This document shows positions 1 through 13,772 of a DNA stretch of 64,000 nt, one piece after another (the stretch's first letter is position 1; each line of letters starts with the position of its first letter). Source of the stretch: Diphasiastrum complanatum (Eukaryota > Streptophyta > Lycopodiopsida > Lycopodiales > Lycopodiaceae); assembly GCA_029204225.1 (NCBI GenBank), contig CM055095.1:56610140-56674139 (forward strand), in the 5' to 3' direction. Below the pieces are notes generated by a model. That model ran no database searches and was not told the DNA's origin. It saw only the letters and a program-made list of their open reading frames with translations. A program made the position numbers and the translations under genes.

Positions 1-2
1 CC

Positions 3-2741
3 GATCACTCACTCTTACACATCTCACTTGGTCACATAACCTCTTCTTTGCAAGTTTCTTGCTCTCTTCCCACTCATAAACGTATTCCTTTCACCCAATC
101 TGGATTCACTAATTACACCACAATCTTATCCCAACTACTCGCTAACTTCCCGTTCATGGCACCAATTGACCAGCAAGCCACTTTTCTCTCTACATCCCTC
201 TTAGCTGCTGCTTCCTCATCCTTCCCCACCAAAACGACATCATCTCACAGAAGTGTTCACAACAGATGGTATGATGCAGAATGCCGCTCTCTTCACAATC
301 ATGTGACATATGCCAGGTCACACTCCCCTGCCACACTCAAACAATGCCAGAAAGAATATCATAGAACCACCAGAACAAAGAAGATCAAGTACCTACAATC
401 ACTCTGCCAAAAAATGATCAACTCTTTAGATTCACCCTCCTCCTCTTTTTTCTGGAAACATTTCACCAGACACTCTTCAACATTGGCCCCCATAGCCATC
501 GAATCCTGGATCGAGTATGCCACGGAGTTATATACCACGGACTCTCCTCCTACCTCACTCTCACCGAGACCTGACCACTGCTCACTTTTCACCCCTGACA
601 TGGTTGAAAACGCCATTAAACATGCCAAACTAAATAAAGCCACTGACTATGACTCCTTAAGTGTAGACTTCCTAAAGCCCGTAGCACATCTCATCTCCCC
701 TTACATTGCTCATGTTTTTAACACAGCTGTTACTTCTGGTTTTCCTACGGCTTGGTGTACTAATATCCTTCACCCCATCCTCAAGGCAGGTGATCCCATG
801 AATGTAGGAAACTACCGCACCATTATGATTGGCCACACTCTGGCTAAGATATATGGCTCTATACTACAGACAGTTACTGGATCTTTTGCTGAAACTGAGG
901 GTTTACACGCTATGGGTCAAGCTGGTTTCAGACCGGGATATTCTACTTCAGACCAGATCTTCATTTTGAGATGCATTATTGAGGAGGCTCGACATCGGAA
1001 ACAGAGAATTTACTGTTGCTTTGTGGATTTTCGCAAAGCTTTTGACTCTGTTCCACGACATCTTCTTTTCCAGAGACTGTCTTCACTTGGCTTTTCAGAG
1101 GATACTATTGCTGCGATCATTACTTTATATGAGCGAGTCTTGGCACGTTTCAGAGATGGTAGTGGCTGGTCCTCACAGATACATTCTACCATTGGTGTGA
1201 AGCAGGGTTGCCCCTTATCACCCACTCTTTTTGCACTATATATAGATGACCTCGAGCGGATTATTCGCGAGGAAGGTGGAGAGGGCTGTCCCCTAGCAGA
1301 CATTATTATCCCCATTCTCTTGTACGCTGATGATGTGGTTCTCCTCTCATCCTCTGCAGCTGGTTTACAGAGTCACCTTTCTGCTTTACATCACTTTTGC
1401 CAGCGTTGGGGATTGACGGTTAACCTTAAGAAGACTAAGATTATGGTGTTTAACACCAACAGACAGCATATGAGAGATGTGATTTTCTATTATGACGGGC
1501 TACCGATTGAGATCGTGACCTCCTACACCTATTTGGGAGTTCTTTTCTCTGGTCCGCTACTCACTTTTCGACCAGCAGCCACCGCCAGGCTCCGCAAGGG
1601 GCATACCGCTCTTGTGCATATGGAGAGATTTTGCTCTACTTATTATGTGCAGGATCCTGCTACCAGATGCCTACTATTTTCTGCTACTGTCTCCCCAGTT
1701 GTGCTATATTCGGCTGAGACTTGGTGCCCTGATTTATCACGCGATACATGGAGAGATCTTACTCGTATCCAGATTCTCATGCTCAGTAGGATAATCCGGG
1801 CTAAGCCCTCAGTACCACATGATATCATACTAGCCGAGTTTGCTTCTCCTCCATTAGTTGTTGGTGCTATGTTTCAGATCATCACCTTTCTTCACAGGGT
1901 ATCAGATCTAGATACCTCCAGATACATTGTTGTTGCTCTCACTTCATCTTGTACCATTGCGGATCAGGGAGCCAAGCACTCTTGGTATCGCAGTGTCTCA
2001 GCCCTTCTTCAGACTTGGGGTTTATCCGCACTTGATCTTCCGAATGGAACCCATGCTTATATCAGACAGCAGATCTACCGGAGCTACATACGCACTATAT
2101 GGTCACATCCTGATCCAGATAGGGTCAAGCTACATTATTATGGCACACATCTTTTACGGCTGGACGTTTCGGGCTTGCCTATTCTTCCAGTTTATCTTAG
2201 ACAGACGCGATCTTTTGGTCTGAGATATCGTATAGGACAGCTTCGAGTCTCTTCTCATCAGCTTGCTATCGAGACAGGTAGATACACAGACACTCCCAGA
2301 TTGCAGCGGATATGTCAGCTCTGTTTTCTTCAGGAGGTGGAAGATGAGTTTCATTTCATCTTTCGCTGCCCAGTATACTATGAGATTAGAGGACGATACC
2401 ATTGTTTATACCGAGATATTCCCCTCACGTTGAGCTCCTTCCTCGAGTATCCAGACGCTAGATGTGTGGGTCTTCTTTTGAGAGAGATGTATATTTTACG
2501 AGCTTCACTTCTACCTACGCTCTCAGATATGGATTCCAGTCAGGCTCACATTACTCAGTTCTTCCAGAAGCGAGACAGAGTGGATATTTCGGTTGCGGAT
2601 TTTGACGTCCCCGTCCGAAGATCGAAGACACAGAGAGTTTCGGCTCGATCCAGTGCTACTAGATCTTCATACGCCTCCCACCAGCCTACATCACGACCCA
2701 CTACTACCATCACTCATTACTTTCGGCTTGCTCGTAGCTAG
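3..2741 (+). CDS. LINE ORF2, endonuclease C-terminus and reverse transcriptase (5' end outside window)
   Basis: Non-LTR retrotransposon polyprotein that would nick target DNA and prime reverse transcription from it. The frame is open from the first codons of the window, so the coding start lies further left. The window opens on the end of an APE-type endonuclease (DHSLLHISL, which carries the conserved Asp-His of the SDH motif). The RT follows at about nt 600-1500, with motif A CCFVDFRKAFDSV near 1015, motif B GVKQGCPLSPTLF near 1195 and the catalytic YADD near 1322. A C-terminal zinc knuckle (CQLC...H...C) lies at about 2311-2370. There is no RNase H domain, unlike common angiosperm L1 elements. 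About 900 codons are free of stops, so this copy is young or only recently dead. The stop is TAG at 2739. Confidence 0.93.
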   Translation, partial: DHSLLHISLGHITSSLQVSCSLPTHKRIPFTQSGFTNYTTILSQLLANFPFMAPIDQQATFLSTSLLAAASSSFPTKTTSSHRSVHNRWYDAECRSLHNHVTYARSHSPATLKQCQKEYHRTTRTKKIKYLQSLCQKMINSLDSPSSSFFWKHFTRHSSTLAPIAIESWIEYATELYTTDSPPTSLSPRPDHCSLFTPDMVENAIKHAKLNKATDYDSLSVDFLKPVAHLISPYIAHVFNTAVTSGFPTAWCTNILHPILKAGDPMNVGNYRTIMIGHTLAKIYGSILQTVTGSFAETEGLHAMGQAGFRPGYSTSDQIFILRCIIEEARHRKQRIYCCFVDFRKAFDSVPRHLLFQRLSSLGFSEDTIAAIITLYERVLARFRDGSGWSSQIHSTIGVKQGCPLSPTLFALYIDDLERIIREEGGEGCPLADIIIPILLYADDVVLLSSSAAGLQSHLSALHHFCQRWGLTVNLKKTKIMVFNTNRQHMRDVIFYYDGLPIEIVTSYTYLGVLFSGPLLTFRPAATARLRKGHTALVHMERFCSTYYVQDPATRCLLFSATVSPVVLYSAETWCPDLSRDTWRDLTRIQILMLSRIIRAKPSVPHDIILAEFASPPLVVGAMFQIITFLHRVSDLDTSRYIVVALTSSCTIADQGAKHSWYRSVSALLQTWGLSALDLPNGTHAYIRQQIYRSYIRTIWSHPDPDRVKLHYYGTHLLRLDVSGLPILPVYLRQTRSFGLRYRIGQLRVSSHQLAIETGRYTDTPRLQRICQLCFLQEVEDEFHFIFRCPVYYEIRGRYHCLYRDIPLTLSSFLEYPDARCVGLLLREMYILRASLLPTLSDMDSSQAHITQFFQKRDRVDISVADFDVPVRRSKTQRVSARSSATRSSYASHQPTSRPTTTITHYFRLARS

Positions 2742-4363
<1,622 letters not shown>

Positions 4364-4427
<64 letters not shown>
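4364..4427. repeat. (TC)n microsatellite, about 64 bp
   Basis: Uninterrupted TC array at the 3' end of the truncated LINE copy, followed immediately by another LINE relic. Confidence 0.97.
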
Positions 4428-4431
<4 letters not shown>

Positions 4432-6390
4432 CAAAAGTCAAGCCACAGGTTGTTAAAACCTATTGTGGGTATTTCCACATACAACAAGTATACAAGGGAT
4501 GTCATTGTTTCAAACAAAATGACAACACCTACTGCGACTAAAACTCCAAGAACGTCTAGCCCCAGGCTTACAAAGTTGCAACAACAAAATGCCACTGTAT
4601 TAAACATGGGCATCTATAAAGAAAAGCTGAGGCTACTTTTTGCAAAAATGAAAGCCTAAAGTCTGCCCCCTCATCCTATTGACAGAAAATCGGAACCTAC
4701 ACCAACAGATTCAGATGCTAAAGGAAGCAAACCAAGCCCTAGAAGACCAACTAATGAAGCTGGAGAATTTCCGTCCTCGAGCATATTGCAAGCAACAAAC
4801 TTCAAAAGCAGATAGAGCATCTTCAACTCAAAGTCACTAAACTGAATATGAGGAGAAGACAATCCCTTGGGTCAATAAGCTGAGAGCCTCGCCAAATTTA
4901 CATAACTTTGTAGCAAGAGTCTACTTTTTAGAGAAGCTTCAGCATTGGTGAAAGAAGGATAAGAGATCCTAAGACAAGCATCTCATTTATCTGTTAAAGG
5001 ATTCTTACTACCTGGTCAAGGGCAATTCTCCTCCCCAAATGTTAGAAAAAATCGTGCTCCAAAAGAAGGCAAACTCGAAGGCACAAGAATATTTGTGGAG
5101 GAAGACCTTACACCTTCTCAACAAGCGGAGGCTAAAAAAGTTGGAAAAAGTTAAACAATGGAGATCAGAGGGTAAATGGGCTTTCTTAAGAGACAGTGAA
5201 CCTTTAGCAAAGATCCACAAGGAAAAATAAGAAGGTGTGGTTCATGGGACCACAAAGAATGTAAGGCGAATAATAAGCTTTTTAAATTTCCCCCTAATTT
5301 TGCTTTGAATGAAGGACTGGTGTTAGCGAGATGGCCAAAGACACATCAATGTAATAGCGCACAGGAAAATTAAATCTGCAAAGTACCAAGGACTGATGGA
5401 TCCCATCGTTATTCGGCATGGAATGGAAAGACAAAGCACAATAGGAGCTATGCAGGGAAGCACGATACGCATGGAACTCTTTCAAATAAGTCATTCATTT
5501 TGTCAAACAAGATTGGAAGAATCCATCATATGGCAAAAAATCGCATCAGGTGGTTCTACCCTATGCCTCCGAAAAATTGATAGATTATAAACAAATAGAT
5601 TTGCATATAAAAGACACCCTTGGTAATATTAGTTTGGATGTGGCCAATTTCAAAGCGGATGGAGACATCATATTGGTGGGGGACTTAATAATCAAACTGC
5701 CAAGAAGTAACTAGAACTTGAAACTTGAGAGATCACCCTCTTTGGCTAGAGGAATTAGCAAAGTCCAGACCCAGCATTGAGAGATTTTTCGAATTGGCTT
5801 CTTCAGATATCACATACTACAGCAAAGAGTTACTGTAATCGGGCAGTACACAGGAATCATTTATTTGCAAAGGACCACACAGATGGCAACTCTTCAAGGG
5901 TAGCACTTGCTCCAACAATGGTAAAAGTGTGGTAGATTACGTAGTAGCTTCATTCAACTTTTGCACCTCATAGGCGATATGAAGGTGGTTCCTCTGATAT
6001 TAAAATGGGATGACCATCCACTCCTTTTCACACTTGATAATTTCAGCGTCCATTTAAAGGAGGCTTTAGGGTGTACAAGAGTTCAGTACAAAAAATAGGG
6101 GCATTCCCATGCAATCCTCGGTTTGATCAAACAAAACAGAGCATGGAAGCAACTTCAGTAAATTGTGGAGAAGAAATTGGATATAGTTGCATACATTAAC
6201 CCTTTCTTAAAGTAGAAAGTAAACACCTGGCAAAAAAATCCCCATCTTTCTTGGAGAATATCATTCAACAAACGCAACTCACAAACCAACAACACGAAGC
6301 CAGAATTTCGGTTGGATTAAGCAATGAATCCATGGCAATAATTGGAGACCGTCACATGCATGTGACAAACTAAGGGATGTTAATACCATG
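4428..6390 (+). pseudogene. LINE relic: ORF1 (coiled coil, zinc knuckle) and APE endonuclease
   Basis: Decayed coding sequence in several frames. From about 4519 a possible ORF1 start (MTTPTATKTPRTSS) leads into a heptad-rich segment at about 4677-4770 (LTENRNLHQQIQMLKEANQA). A CCHC-like stretch at about 5235-5265 (RCGSWDHKEC) resembles a zinc knuckle. An endonuclease follows: GDIILVGDL at about 5660, matching the family's (L/V)GDFN motif, then NNGKSVVDYVVASF near 5915 and KWDDHPLLFTL near 6005, matching the VDY and SDH motifs. No RT follows, so the copy is 3'-truncated or rearranged. Assignment rests on the motif order and has not been aligned to a named family. Confidence 0.7.
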
Positions 6391-6635
6391 TTAGAAATTT
6401 TTGCTAGATGCAAGAAAATGATCTAGGTACTAACACATTAAGGTTTTATTTTTTTATTTCACTAACACTAGCAAATAAAAGATAGCACACAACATCAGAG
6501 ACATAGACAGCACCTACCACAACTTTACAACTGCAATGCACAACAAGTACAAGATATTACCTTGATTCTCCTCAAGCAATTGTAGGATGACCTCCACCCA
6601 AGACAAGGTCTCCACCCTCCAACATTATGTCGAGG
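6391..6635. other. Unassigned sequence left of the gypsy insertion
   Basis: About 245 bp between the LINE relic and the gypsy target site. No coding potential or recognised motif was seen. It is part of the DNA into which the gypsy element inserted; the other half continues after 12870. Confidence 0.5.
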
Positions 6636-6640
6636 ATAAT

Positions 6641-7293
6641 TGTTGCACACAAGCTCACAAACCCTAAGTAAATACACAGAATTACCCAGCAAATCCGTCA
6701 CTTTATTAATCTCAAGCGAATGTACATAGATCAACAAGCAAACATGAGAGCTCTGCTGCAAGTCTCCTCCCAACCATAGCTGCATAGGAATACCATAATG
6801 AGGAATGCCTTACCAGGCTCACACTATATCCCCTCAAGCACCCCTTAACCCTGACACATCCTAACGTCGACAAATGGTAAACTAAATGCACAGCCGACAC
6901 TCGCCACTTGGCAGTACCCTGACACATAGGCAAGCTAGTAGGTGGACAGTTTGACACGTGTCACTCATACATTGGACCAAGTGTCCCAATGAGCATATGA
7001 CACGTCTTGTTGACCCGTCCATTGACCGTCTGACAAGTGTCACTCATGCACTGGACCAAGTGTCCCAATGAGCATATGACACGTGTCACGTTGACCAGTC
7101 AACCCTTCCTACGTTGTAGGAGGTCAGTCCCGCAAACTCTTATGAGACCCAGTACCCCCTTGGCCATCTCGGATTTAGTCACTATAACAGATATTTACAA
7201 TTGTTTTCACAGGCCGGTGACTTAGCCATTTACAATTTTATAATTACAATTTACCATTTACATTGGGCAAAGGGATTCAAAGTACATGTGACA
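6641..7293 (-). repeat. 3' LTR of the chromovirus
   Basis: 653 bp, bounded by TGTCACATG in element orientation and by GTGCAACA at its end. It contains an imperfect tandem duplication with a 79-bp period (starts at 6953 and 7032), with CACGTG G-box cores at 6955-6960 and 7080-7085. It is homologous to 12197-12865, which carries an extra 12 bp near its right end plus other small indels. Confidence 0.96.
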
Positions 7294-7307
7294 TCCCTTC
7301 CCTCCTC
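7294..7307 (-). promoter_or_regulatory. Polypurine tract of the chromovirus
   Basis: GAGGAGGGAAGGGA on the minus strand, directly next to the 3' LTR. This is the expected plus-strand primer for reverse transcription. It overlaps the last two bases of the gag-pol stop codon TGA (7306-7308). Confidence 0.9.
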
Positions 7308-10300
7308 AGATGACATCGTCCTCGATGGCAAAGTCTGGATATTGTGCATGCAACCCATGCGCGGTCTCCCAGGTAGCATCACTGAGAGGTCGTCCATGCC
7401 ATGCAACCAAGTACTCACGGAGCAAACGATTCCGCAAACGTCTATGCCTCCGGTCCAATACTCTCGTTGGTCCATGCATCACCCCCCCATGCTCCTGTCT
7501 TTAGGGTTTTTGAGTCCTTTGGAATCCTGAGAAATACCATATCTCCTTCCTCAAACTCTCTTGGCGTACGATCTAGATCAGCATATGTCTTTGCCCGATC
7601 CATCGCCACTTCTACATTTTCCTTTGCTAACTCCAACATCTGTTGCATGTGAGTTAGAAATTCCATAGCACTAGGTGTCTTATGAGGCATACCTATAGTA
7701 ACTGGACTGGCTGGTCTAAAACCATAATTTAGCTCGAAAGGTCTCATCTTCGTAGATGCATTCTTTTTATCACTATAGGCAAACGTTCCCATTGCGTTTG
7801 CCTTTCACTCACATACGCCCTAAGCATGTCTTCCAAGGTTTGGTTAACTCTCTCAGTCTGCCCATCTGTTTCAGGATGATCAGAACTACTCATTCCCAAC
7901 TGTACCTCCAACTTCTCAAATAGTGCAGTCCAAAAATTGCCAGTAAAACGAGAATCCCTGTCAGACACAATGGATCTAGGTAATCCATGAATTTTGAATA
8001 CATGTTGTATAAACAAATCAGCCGTACCAGGTGCATCAATCTTATTACTAGTTGGGATAAAATGAGACATTTTTGTGAGTCTGTCAACCACAACTAGGAT
8101 AGCATTATGTTGCTGCTGTGTATGCGGTAAACATGTAATAAAGTCCTTGGAAATACTCTCCCATCTCCCTTCTGGTATAGGTAACGGGCGTAATAATCCA
8201 GACACTTTAATCCTTTCAGCCTTATTAACTTGACACTTAAAACAATGTGTCACATAATGGTTTACGTCTTTCTTAAGTCTCAACCACCAAAAGTTACGTC
8301 GTACCAACTCATAGGTCCTATCCACACCAGGATGACCAGCACTAGGGCTATCGTGAGAGAGATGCAAGATCCTCTTTCGCAGCACCTCACAAGCTGGAAT
8401 AAGAGCCTTGCCATTTCTCAGCACTATTCCATCTTCTATGGAATACTTAAGATAAGTGCGAACCAAGGTAGAAGAGCTCTCCTCTTGAGACTCTGCATGG
8501 CCATGACTCACCTCCTGTTCCACTTTCTTACAGTGAGGATCTTCCTGCTGAGCCTTTCTTATCTCAGACAGTAAGTCATTTTCAATGACTACAAATGACA
8601 TCTGATACACCACACGAGATAGTGCATCTGCCACACGATTCTCGGCACCTTTCTTGTACCGAATCTCCATTAGGAATTCCTGCATGAGCTCAGACCATCT
8701 GGCTTGCCGGCCTCTAAGGTCTGGCTGCTTACAAAAGTATCTCAAGGTATCATGATCAGTGAATACCTCAAATTCCGATCCATACAAATAATGTCTCCAT
8801 GCCTTTAATGCATGAACTATGGCATATAACTCCTTTTCATGAGTTGGATAATTTTTCTGAGCAAGGTTGAGCTTCTTGCTCTCAAAGGCCACAGGCCTAC
8901 CCTCTTGCATCAGAACAGCTCCCACAGCAATGTCACTCGCATCCGTATCTATAACATAGGGCTTTTGAGGGTCTACAATCTTTAGAGTGACGCACTCAGC
9001 AATAGCTTGTTTCAACTAATCAAAGCTTGCTTGTTGCAATTCAGTCCATTCACCAAATCTATTCTTTTGAGTCAAATCAGTCAAAGGTGCTGCAATATAG
9101 GAGTATTTCTTAACATATTTTCTATAGAATACTGCCAATCCAAGAAAAGAACCAATGATCACAGCAACCTTCTTAGGATTTGGCCTTACTCCATCAGCAG
9201 ACACTACATGACCAAGATACTCAATCTCTTTTTTAAACAATTCACTTTTTTAACTATTGGCAAACAAAGTGTTCTCCCTCAAAGTAGACAACACAGTCTT
9301 AGCTAAGGTGAGCCATATGCTTGACCTCACCTGCACTGTAAGTTAGAATGTCATCAACAAAGTTTACGACAAATTTACCCATATACGGTCTGAGCACATC
9401 ATTCATCATCATCATGAATGTAGTTGGGGCATTAGTCAATCCAAATGGCATCACAAGATACTCATAGTGACCAAACCGTGTTCTGAAGGCAGTCTTGTGT
9501 ACATCCTCTTCACGAACTCTAACCTGATGCTATCCACTCTTTAGGTCTATTTTATTGAACACAGTGGCACCTGACAAGGCATCGAGCACATCATCTATAT
9601 GTGGCATAGGATATCGATGTTTAACCGTTATCTTGTTCAAACCTCGATAATCCACACACATACGCCGTGATCCATCCTTCTTTTTTACAAGAATGATCGG
9701 AGAGGCAAAAGGGGAATAACTAGGTCGTATCTGCCCCTTGGCCAAATAATCATCGACCATCCATCTCACTTCCTCTTCCTCCTTAAGACTTATTCTGTAA
9801 GGACGTCTACTGACAGGACATGATCCGGGTATTAATTCAATCTTATGTTCAACATTCCTCTTAGAAGGTAAATCAGATGGAAGATCATCTATGAACACAT
9901 CTGAAAACTCTCTCCTAATCTCATGATCCAAATTGGCAATAGTACTAGTTTGCACAAACTGCATGCTACTCTGACTAGTCTTAGTAGACATATCAAGTAG
10001 AAAGCAAACACACATGTACTCACAATGGATCCTACGCAACTGCGTAGCTGAAACAAGCGGTCCAGGAGGCACATCCCGCTCACCACGAAGGGAATGCATC
10101 ACACCATCAAACAGGAACTCATACACATGAGTATCCCAGGCTATGTGTGGCTTCCACATCGTGTGCCAACAAATGCCCAACACCACATCAAACCGCGCAA
10201 GCCGTGTTATTTCAAAATCCAACTCTTCTGTGTAACTTTGTACAGTTAGTGGAATGCCCACAACCCTCTTATCCCAAATCTTTGTACCCTTTCCATCAGC

Positions 10301-11660
10301 CATTTCCACTGTGTACTGGTACTGGGATGGTTGAGTATTCACACCTAACTTCCGTACCAAAGTTGAATTCAACATATTATGAGAGGACCCAGTGTCAAAT
10401 AGAACTTGAACATCTCTACCACACAGCTCTCGCATAACAATAAGAGAAGTGTTAGGAAATTGATAACCTTGGCGAGCCAATTTTGACAAAAGCGCTGGTG
10501 GAGCCGTGTCCACTCTCCTGACCACCGAAACATTCATGAGGCGTGGAACATCTGGATTGGCTTCCTGCTCGATCTCTTCCACTGCCATAGGGTCATCATC
10601 CTGGTTCATCTGGTCCACCTGAAGATTATATGTCGTCCGCATCAAGTTCCGTGGACATTCCTTCCACCTATGTTGTCCCAAGCATCCAAAACAGAGGTTC
10701 TCCCTCTTTGCACGTTCTTGGTCCTGTGGCGACAACATTGAAGGACGCTGACCATTTTGGGCATTGGGCTGCCCATACAAGCCTTTGCCTTTTGGAGCCC
10801 CTGCACCCTTCTTCCCTTGGTCTCTCCAAGCTTGCCACTGATTGGTTTGATCTTCAAACTTTCTCTTTTTGTTCCATTTGCCCTTGCGTCCCCAAGGTTG
10901 CACACCACCTGTACCAGCTACCGCAACAGAAGCCTTTTTTCCCATCTTCATGATACAAAGCCATCTGGATAGCTCCCCGCAAATCATGAGATTGCTCCTT
11001 CCGCACGAAAGGGCGAATACTCTCTCGAAGTCCCTCCGCAAAGTGAAATATTTGCATGTACATAGGAACTTCCTGAGGAATGCGTAACAAAGCCTCTCAA
11101 TACTTGTCTGCATAATCCTGCACGCTCAAGTTACCCTGCTCCAAATAAGACCATTGTTGCATGGCTCTGTTGTCTTCATCCATAGGCACCCAGTTTTGCG
11201 CAAACATTTGCTGGAATGCCTCCCATGTGGTTGGAACTAGGACATCCTTTTCCACCTTCCTCCACCACCTTTGTGCTGACTCTTGAAAACGATATGTGGC
11301 TTCAGCAATCATCTCAGTTTCATCGTCTATGCCACACATCTGGAATGCTTTCTCCCACTTTTGCAACCAATTCTCAACGGCATCAGTAGTTCTCATAGAT
11401 ACTGCTCCAGTGAACTTCGGAGGTTTTAAATCTTTGATAGTAGGTAGCTTTCTCTTTCGAAACCCCAACCCAGCTTCATGGCCCGTTGACAATGTCCTTT
11501 CTGCTTCCATAGTTGTACCACTGACTCTCTCAGGAACACTAACCCCTTTACCTTTGAGTTGCTCCAAAATCAGCTTAAGAGTAGCTTCGATAGTATCCAT
11601 CTTGGAACATACAGCATCTAATCTCTGTGAATCTTGACTGATGTTGCTTGCGGATGCCAT
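7306..11660 (-). pseudogene. Chromovirus gag-pol, multiply disrupted
   Basis: Gag probably starts at the ATG at 11660 (MASASNISQ), about 530 nt after the PBS. Going leftward there is gag, a CX2CX3HX4C zinc knuckle (about 10652-10696), aspartic protease DTGSS (about 10390) and RT with FVDD in the active site (about 9350). RNase H has DTDAS (about 8950), and integrase has an HHCC finger and DDE-type residues (about 8400-7800). A C-terminal chromodomain-like tail contains YLVAWHGRP and DATWE (about 7310-7465). Damage includes TGA at 11097, a shift at the A-run near 10935, TAG at 9530, further stops at about 9240-9300, TAG at 9016, and shifts near 7790-7744 and 7465. The element cannot make its own proteins. 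Confidence 0.93.
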
Positions 11661-12182
11661 AGCAAAAAAATAGGTAGCAGAAACAAGGCAAAACCAGGCT
11701 CTCAGCACCTCAAATCACTACACAGATAGGTTGCCCTGAATTCCTAGAAGAACTAGATAGAATAGATCTCCTACAGCCAAGTTCTAACTACACATAGACT
11801 CTTCTTCTCCAAAAACCAGCAAACTAGGGTTTCAAACTGACAATTGGCAAAAACTATGGATGATCACCGAATCAGAAGGCGAAAAGCCCTACCCTACCAG
11901 CGACCTACCACAAGAAGCTTATTGCAACTGACAAATCTGAAAAATACTGAGTATTGAAGAAGTTACAAACAGATTTACAAATCCTATGTGGGCTGGATTT
12001 TCACAAAAGCGAAGAGAATAATCAAGCCGCAGAAGATCAGCAATCCACCATAGGGCTTCAATCTGCTATCTTATGGGCTCCAAATCTGCCAACAGATCAC
12101 TTGCAGTAGGGCGTTGGCTCTCCAAGAATGCTCCAAACCCTAACTGAAGATGCCAAATCCCACACAAGTCTTGAAAGTAACT

Positions 12183-12194
12183 GCTCCAATACCA
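12183..12194 (-). promoter_or_regulatory. Primer binding site (tRNA-iMet type)
   Basis: TGGTATTGGAGC on the minus strand, two nucleotides inside the 5' LTR. It matches the usual plant PBS TGGTATCAGAGC with two mismatches. Confidence 0.88.
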
Positions 12195-12196
12195 AA

Positions 12197-12865
12197 TGTT
12201 GCACACAAGCTCACAAACCCTAAGTAAATACACAGAATTACCCAACAAATCCACCACTTTATTAATCTCAAGCAAATGTACATAGATCAACAAGCAAACA
12301 TGAGAGCTCTGTTGCAAGTCTCCTCCCAACCATAGCTGCATAGGAATACCATAATGAGGAATGTCTGACCAAGCTCACACTATATCCCCTCAAGCACCCC
12401 TTAACCCTGACACATCCTAACGTCGACACATGGCAAACTCCATGCACAGCCGACACTCGCCACTTGGCGGTACCCTGACACATAGGCAAGCTAGTAGGTG
12501 GACAGTCTGACACATCACTCATACATTGGACCAAGTGTCCCAAACAATGAGCATATGACACACGTCCTGTTGACCCGTCCATTGACCGTCTGACAAGTGT
12601 CACTCACGCACTGGACCAAGTGTCCCCGTGAACATATGACACGTGTCACGTTGACCAGTCAACCCTTCCTACGTTTTAGGAGGTCAGTCCAGCAGACTCT
12701 TATGAGACCCAGTACCCCCTTGGCCATCTCGGATTTAGTCACTATAACAGATATTTACATTGCAATTTACAATTGTCTCCACAGGCCGGTGACTTAGCCA
12801 TTTACAATTTAATAATTACAATTTACCATTTACATTGGGCAAAGGGATTCAAAGTACATGTGACA
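12197..12865 (-). repeat. 5' LTR of the chromovirus
   Basis: 669 bp, homologous to 6641-7293. It carries the same internal tandem duplication, here with an 83-bp period (starts near 12509 and 12592), and a CACGTG core at 12640-12645. It is followed by the second copy of the ATAAT target duplication. Confidence 0.96.
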
Positions 12866-12870
12866 ATAAT

Positions 12871-13640
12871 GCCCAACATAAGAAAGGAGACATGCAATCT
12901 ACAACCCAATGGAGTCCAACCAAAGTGGTAGACCATCAGATTCACTATGCATAGCATGGATCAAATGCCACGACACCCCTACTCACATCATCACCACCCT
13001 TGAGAAGGTGTAAGTCAAATACATCTCCCAGCCGACCCTAGGCATTAATAAATCATACCTCAAACAAGGGCATGTAGGGCCCAACTTTCATAGAACACCC
13101 ACACAACCCCCATAAACCAATCTAGCATCACCTTTGTAGGGTGGCTTTAAATACCTTGATGAATTAGGACGTGCTCCACATAATAAATGCCCACAATAAC
13201 GATTTAGGGGTCTTCTTTCAACATTAATACATGGCACGGCACAAGAAGTACATAACAAATTGATTGTTGCCTTCTAGCACAACGATGGTTGGGGTCCTAA
13301 AAGGTTTGCCTTGGATTTTGAGGAGTAATTGAGGGCTAGTAAAGCCCTCAACTTAGTCGCGATAAGCTTAATAAAGAACTCAATGAATTGGGGACTGCAA
13401 TGTTTCAAAAGGCAACCTTTTGCAATGTCAATCCTAGGTATAGCCCCTAGATAGGGATCCTCAACCAAGCTCATCTTGCTTCCATCAAATCAAACACATG
13501 GCTGATAATCATCAGAAAGGGCTACACAAAAAAAACATAGGCCATTATAGAAAAAGACCTTATTTTGTTTGGATTATTTTAGATCATTAACTATTAGATA
13601 ACAGCAGTCATTTCTAAGCTAAACGGAACCATCCCATGGT
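12871..13640. other. Unassigned sequence between the gypsy element and the kinesin exons
   Basis: No exon of the kinesin gene and no clear transposon domain. The minus strand has a short open stretch (13474-13274) with weak resemblance to a LINE RT, which I do not accept. The expected next kinesin exon, following SDSLGG, was looked for here and not found. Confidence 0.5.
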
Positions 13641-13772
13641 GAATTTAATCAATCAAATAATTTACATGTACGAGCAACTCATGAAATCAGAATAAGCATG
13701 AAATAGAAAGGGCGTCTCAAATAAGTGCATTTTAGCTAATGTAATAGGAAGAGCATACAAGCTGTCACATAC

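Larger units (their letters stand above)
6641..12865 (-). mobile_element. Ty3/gypsy chromovirus, complete but degenerate
   Basis: LTR retrotransposon in minus orientation, about 6.2 kb. LTRs at 6641-7293 and 12197-12865 begin TG and end CA in element orientation. The direct repeat ATAAT flanks the element (6636-6640 and 12866-12870), a 5-bp target-site duplication. A primer binding site matching initiator Met tRNA (TGGTATTGGAGC) lies 2 nt inside the 5' LTR, and a polypurine tract abuts the 3' LTR. Gag, protease, RT, RNase H, integrase and a C-terminal chromodomain occur in the standard Metaviridae order. Stops and frameshifts interrupt the frame. The LTRs differ by scattered substitutions and small indels, so the insertion is not recent. 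Confidence 0.96.

Noticed and set aside
7037-7225. Short open frames inside both gypsy LTRs (also 6525-6957, 12066-12603 and 12597-12797)
   Set aside because: They are LTR sequence, present in both copies only because the LTRs are duplicates. No protein motif.
13274-13474. Possible L1-like RT fragment on the minus strand (IDIAK, FIEFFIKLI)
   Set aside because: Only a loose resemblance to RT motif A; motifs B and C and the expected GCPLSP block are absent.
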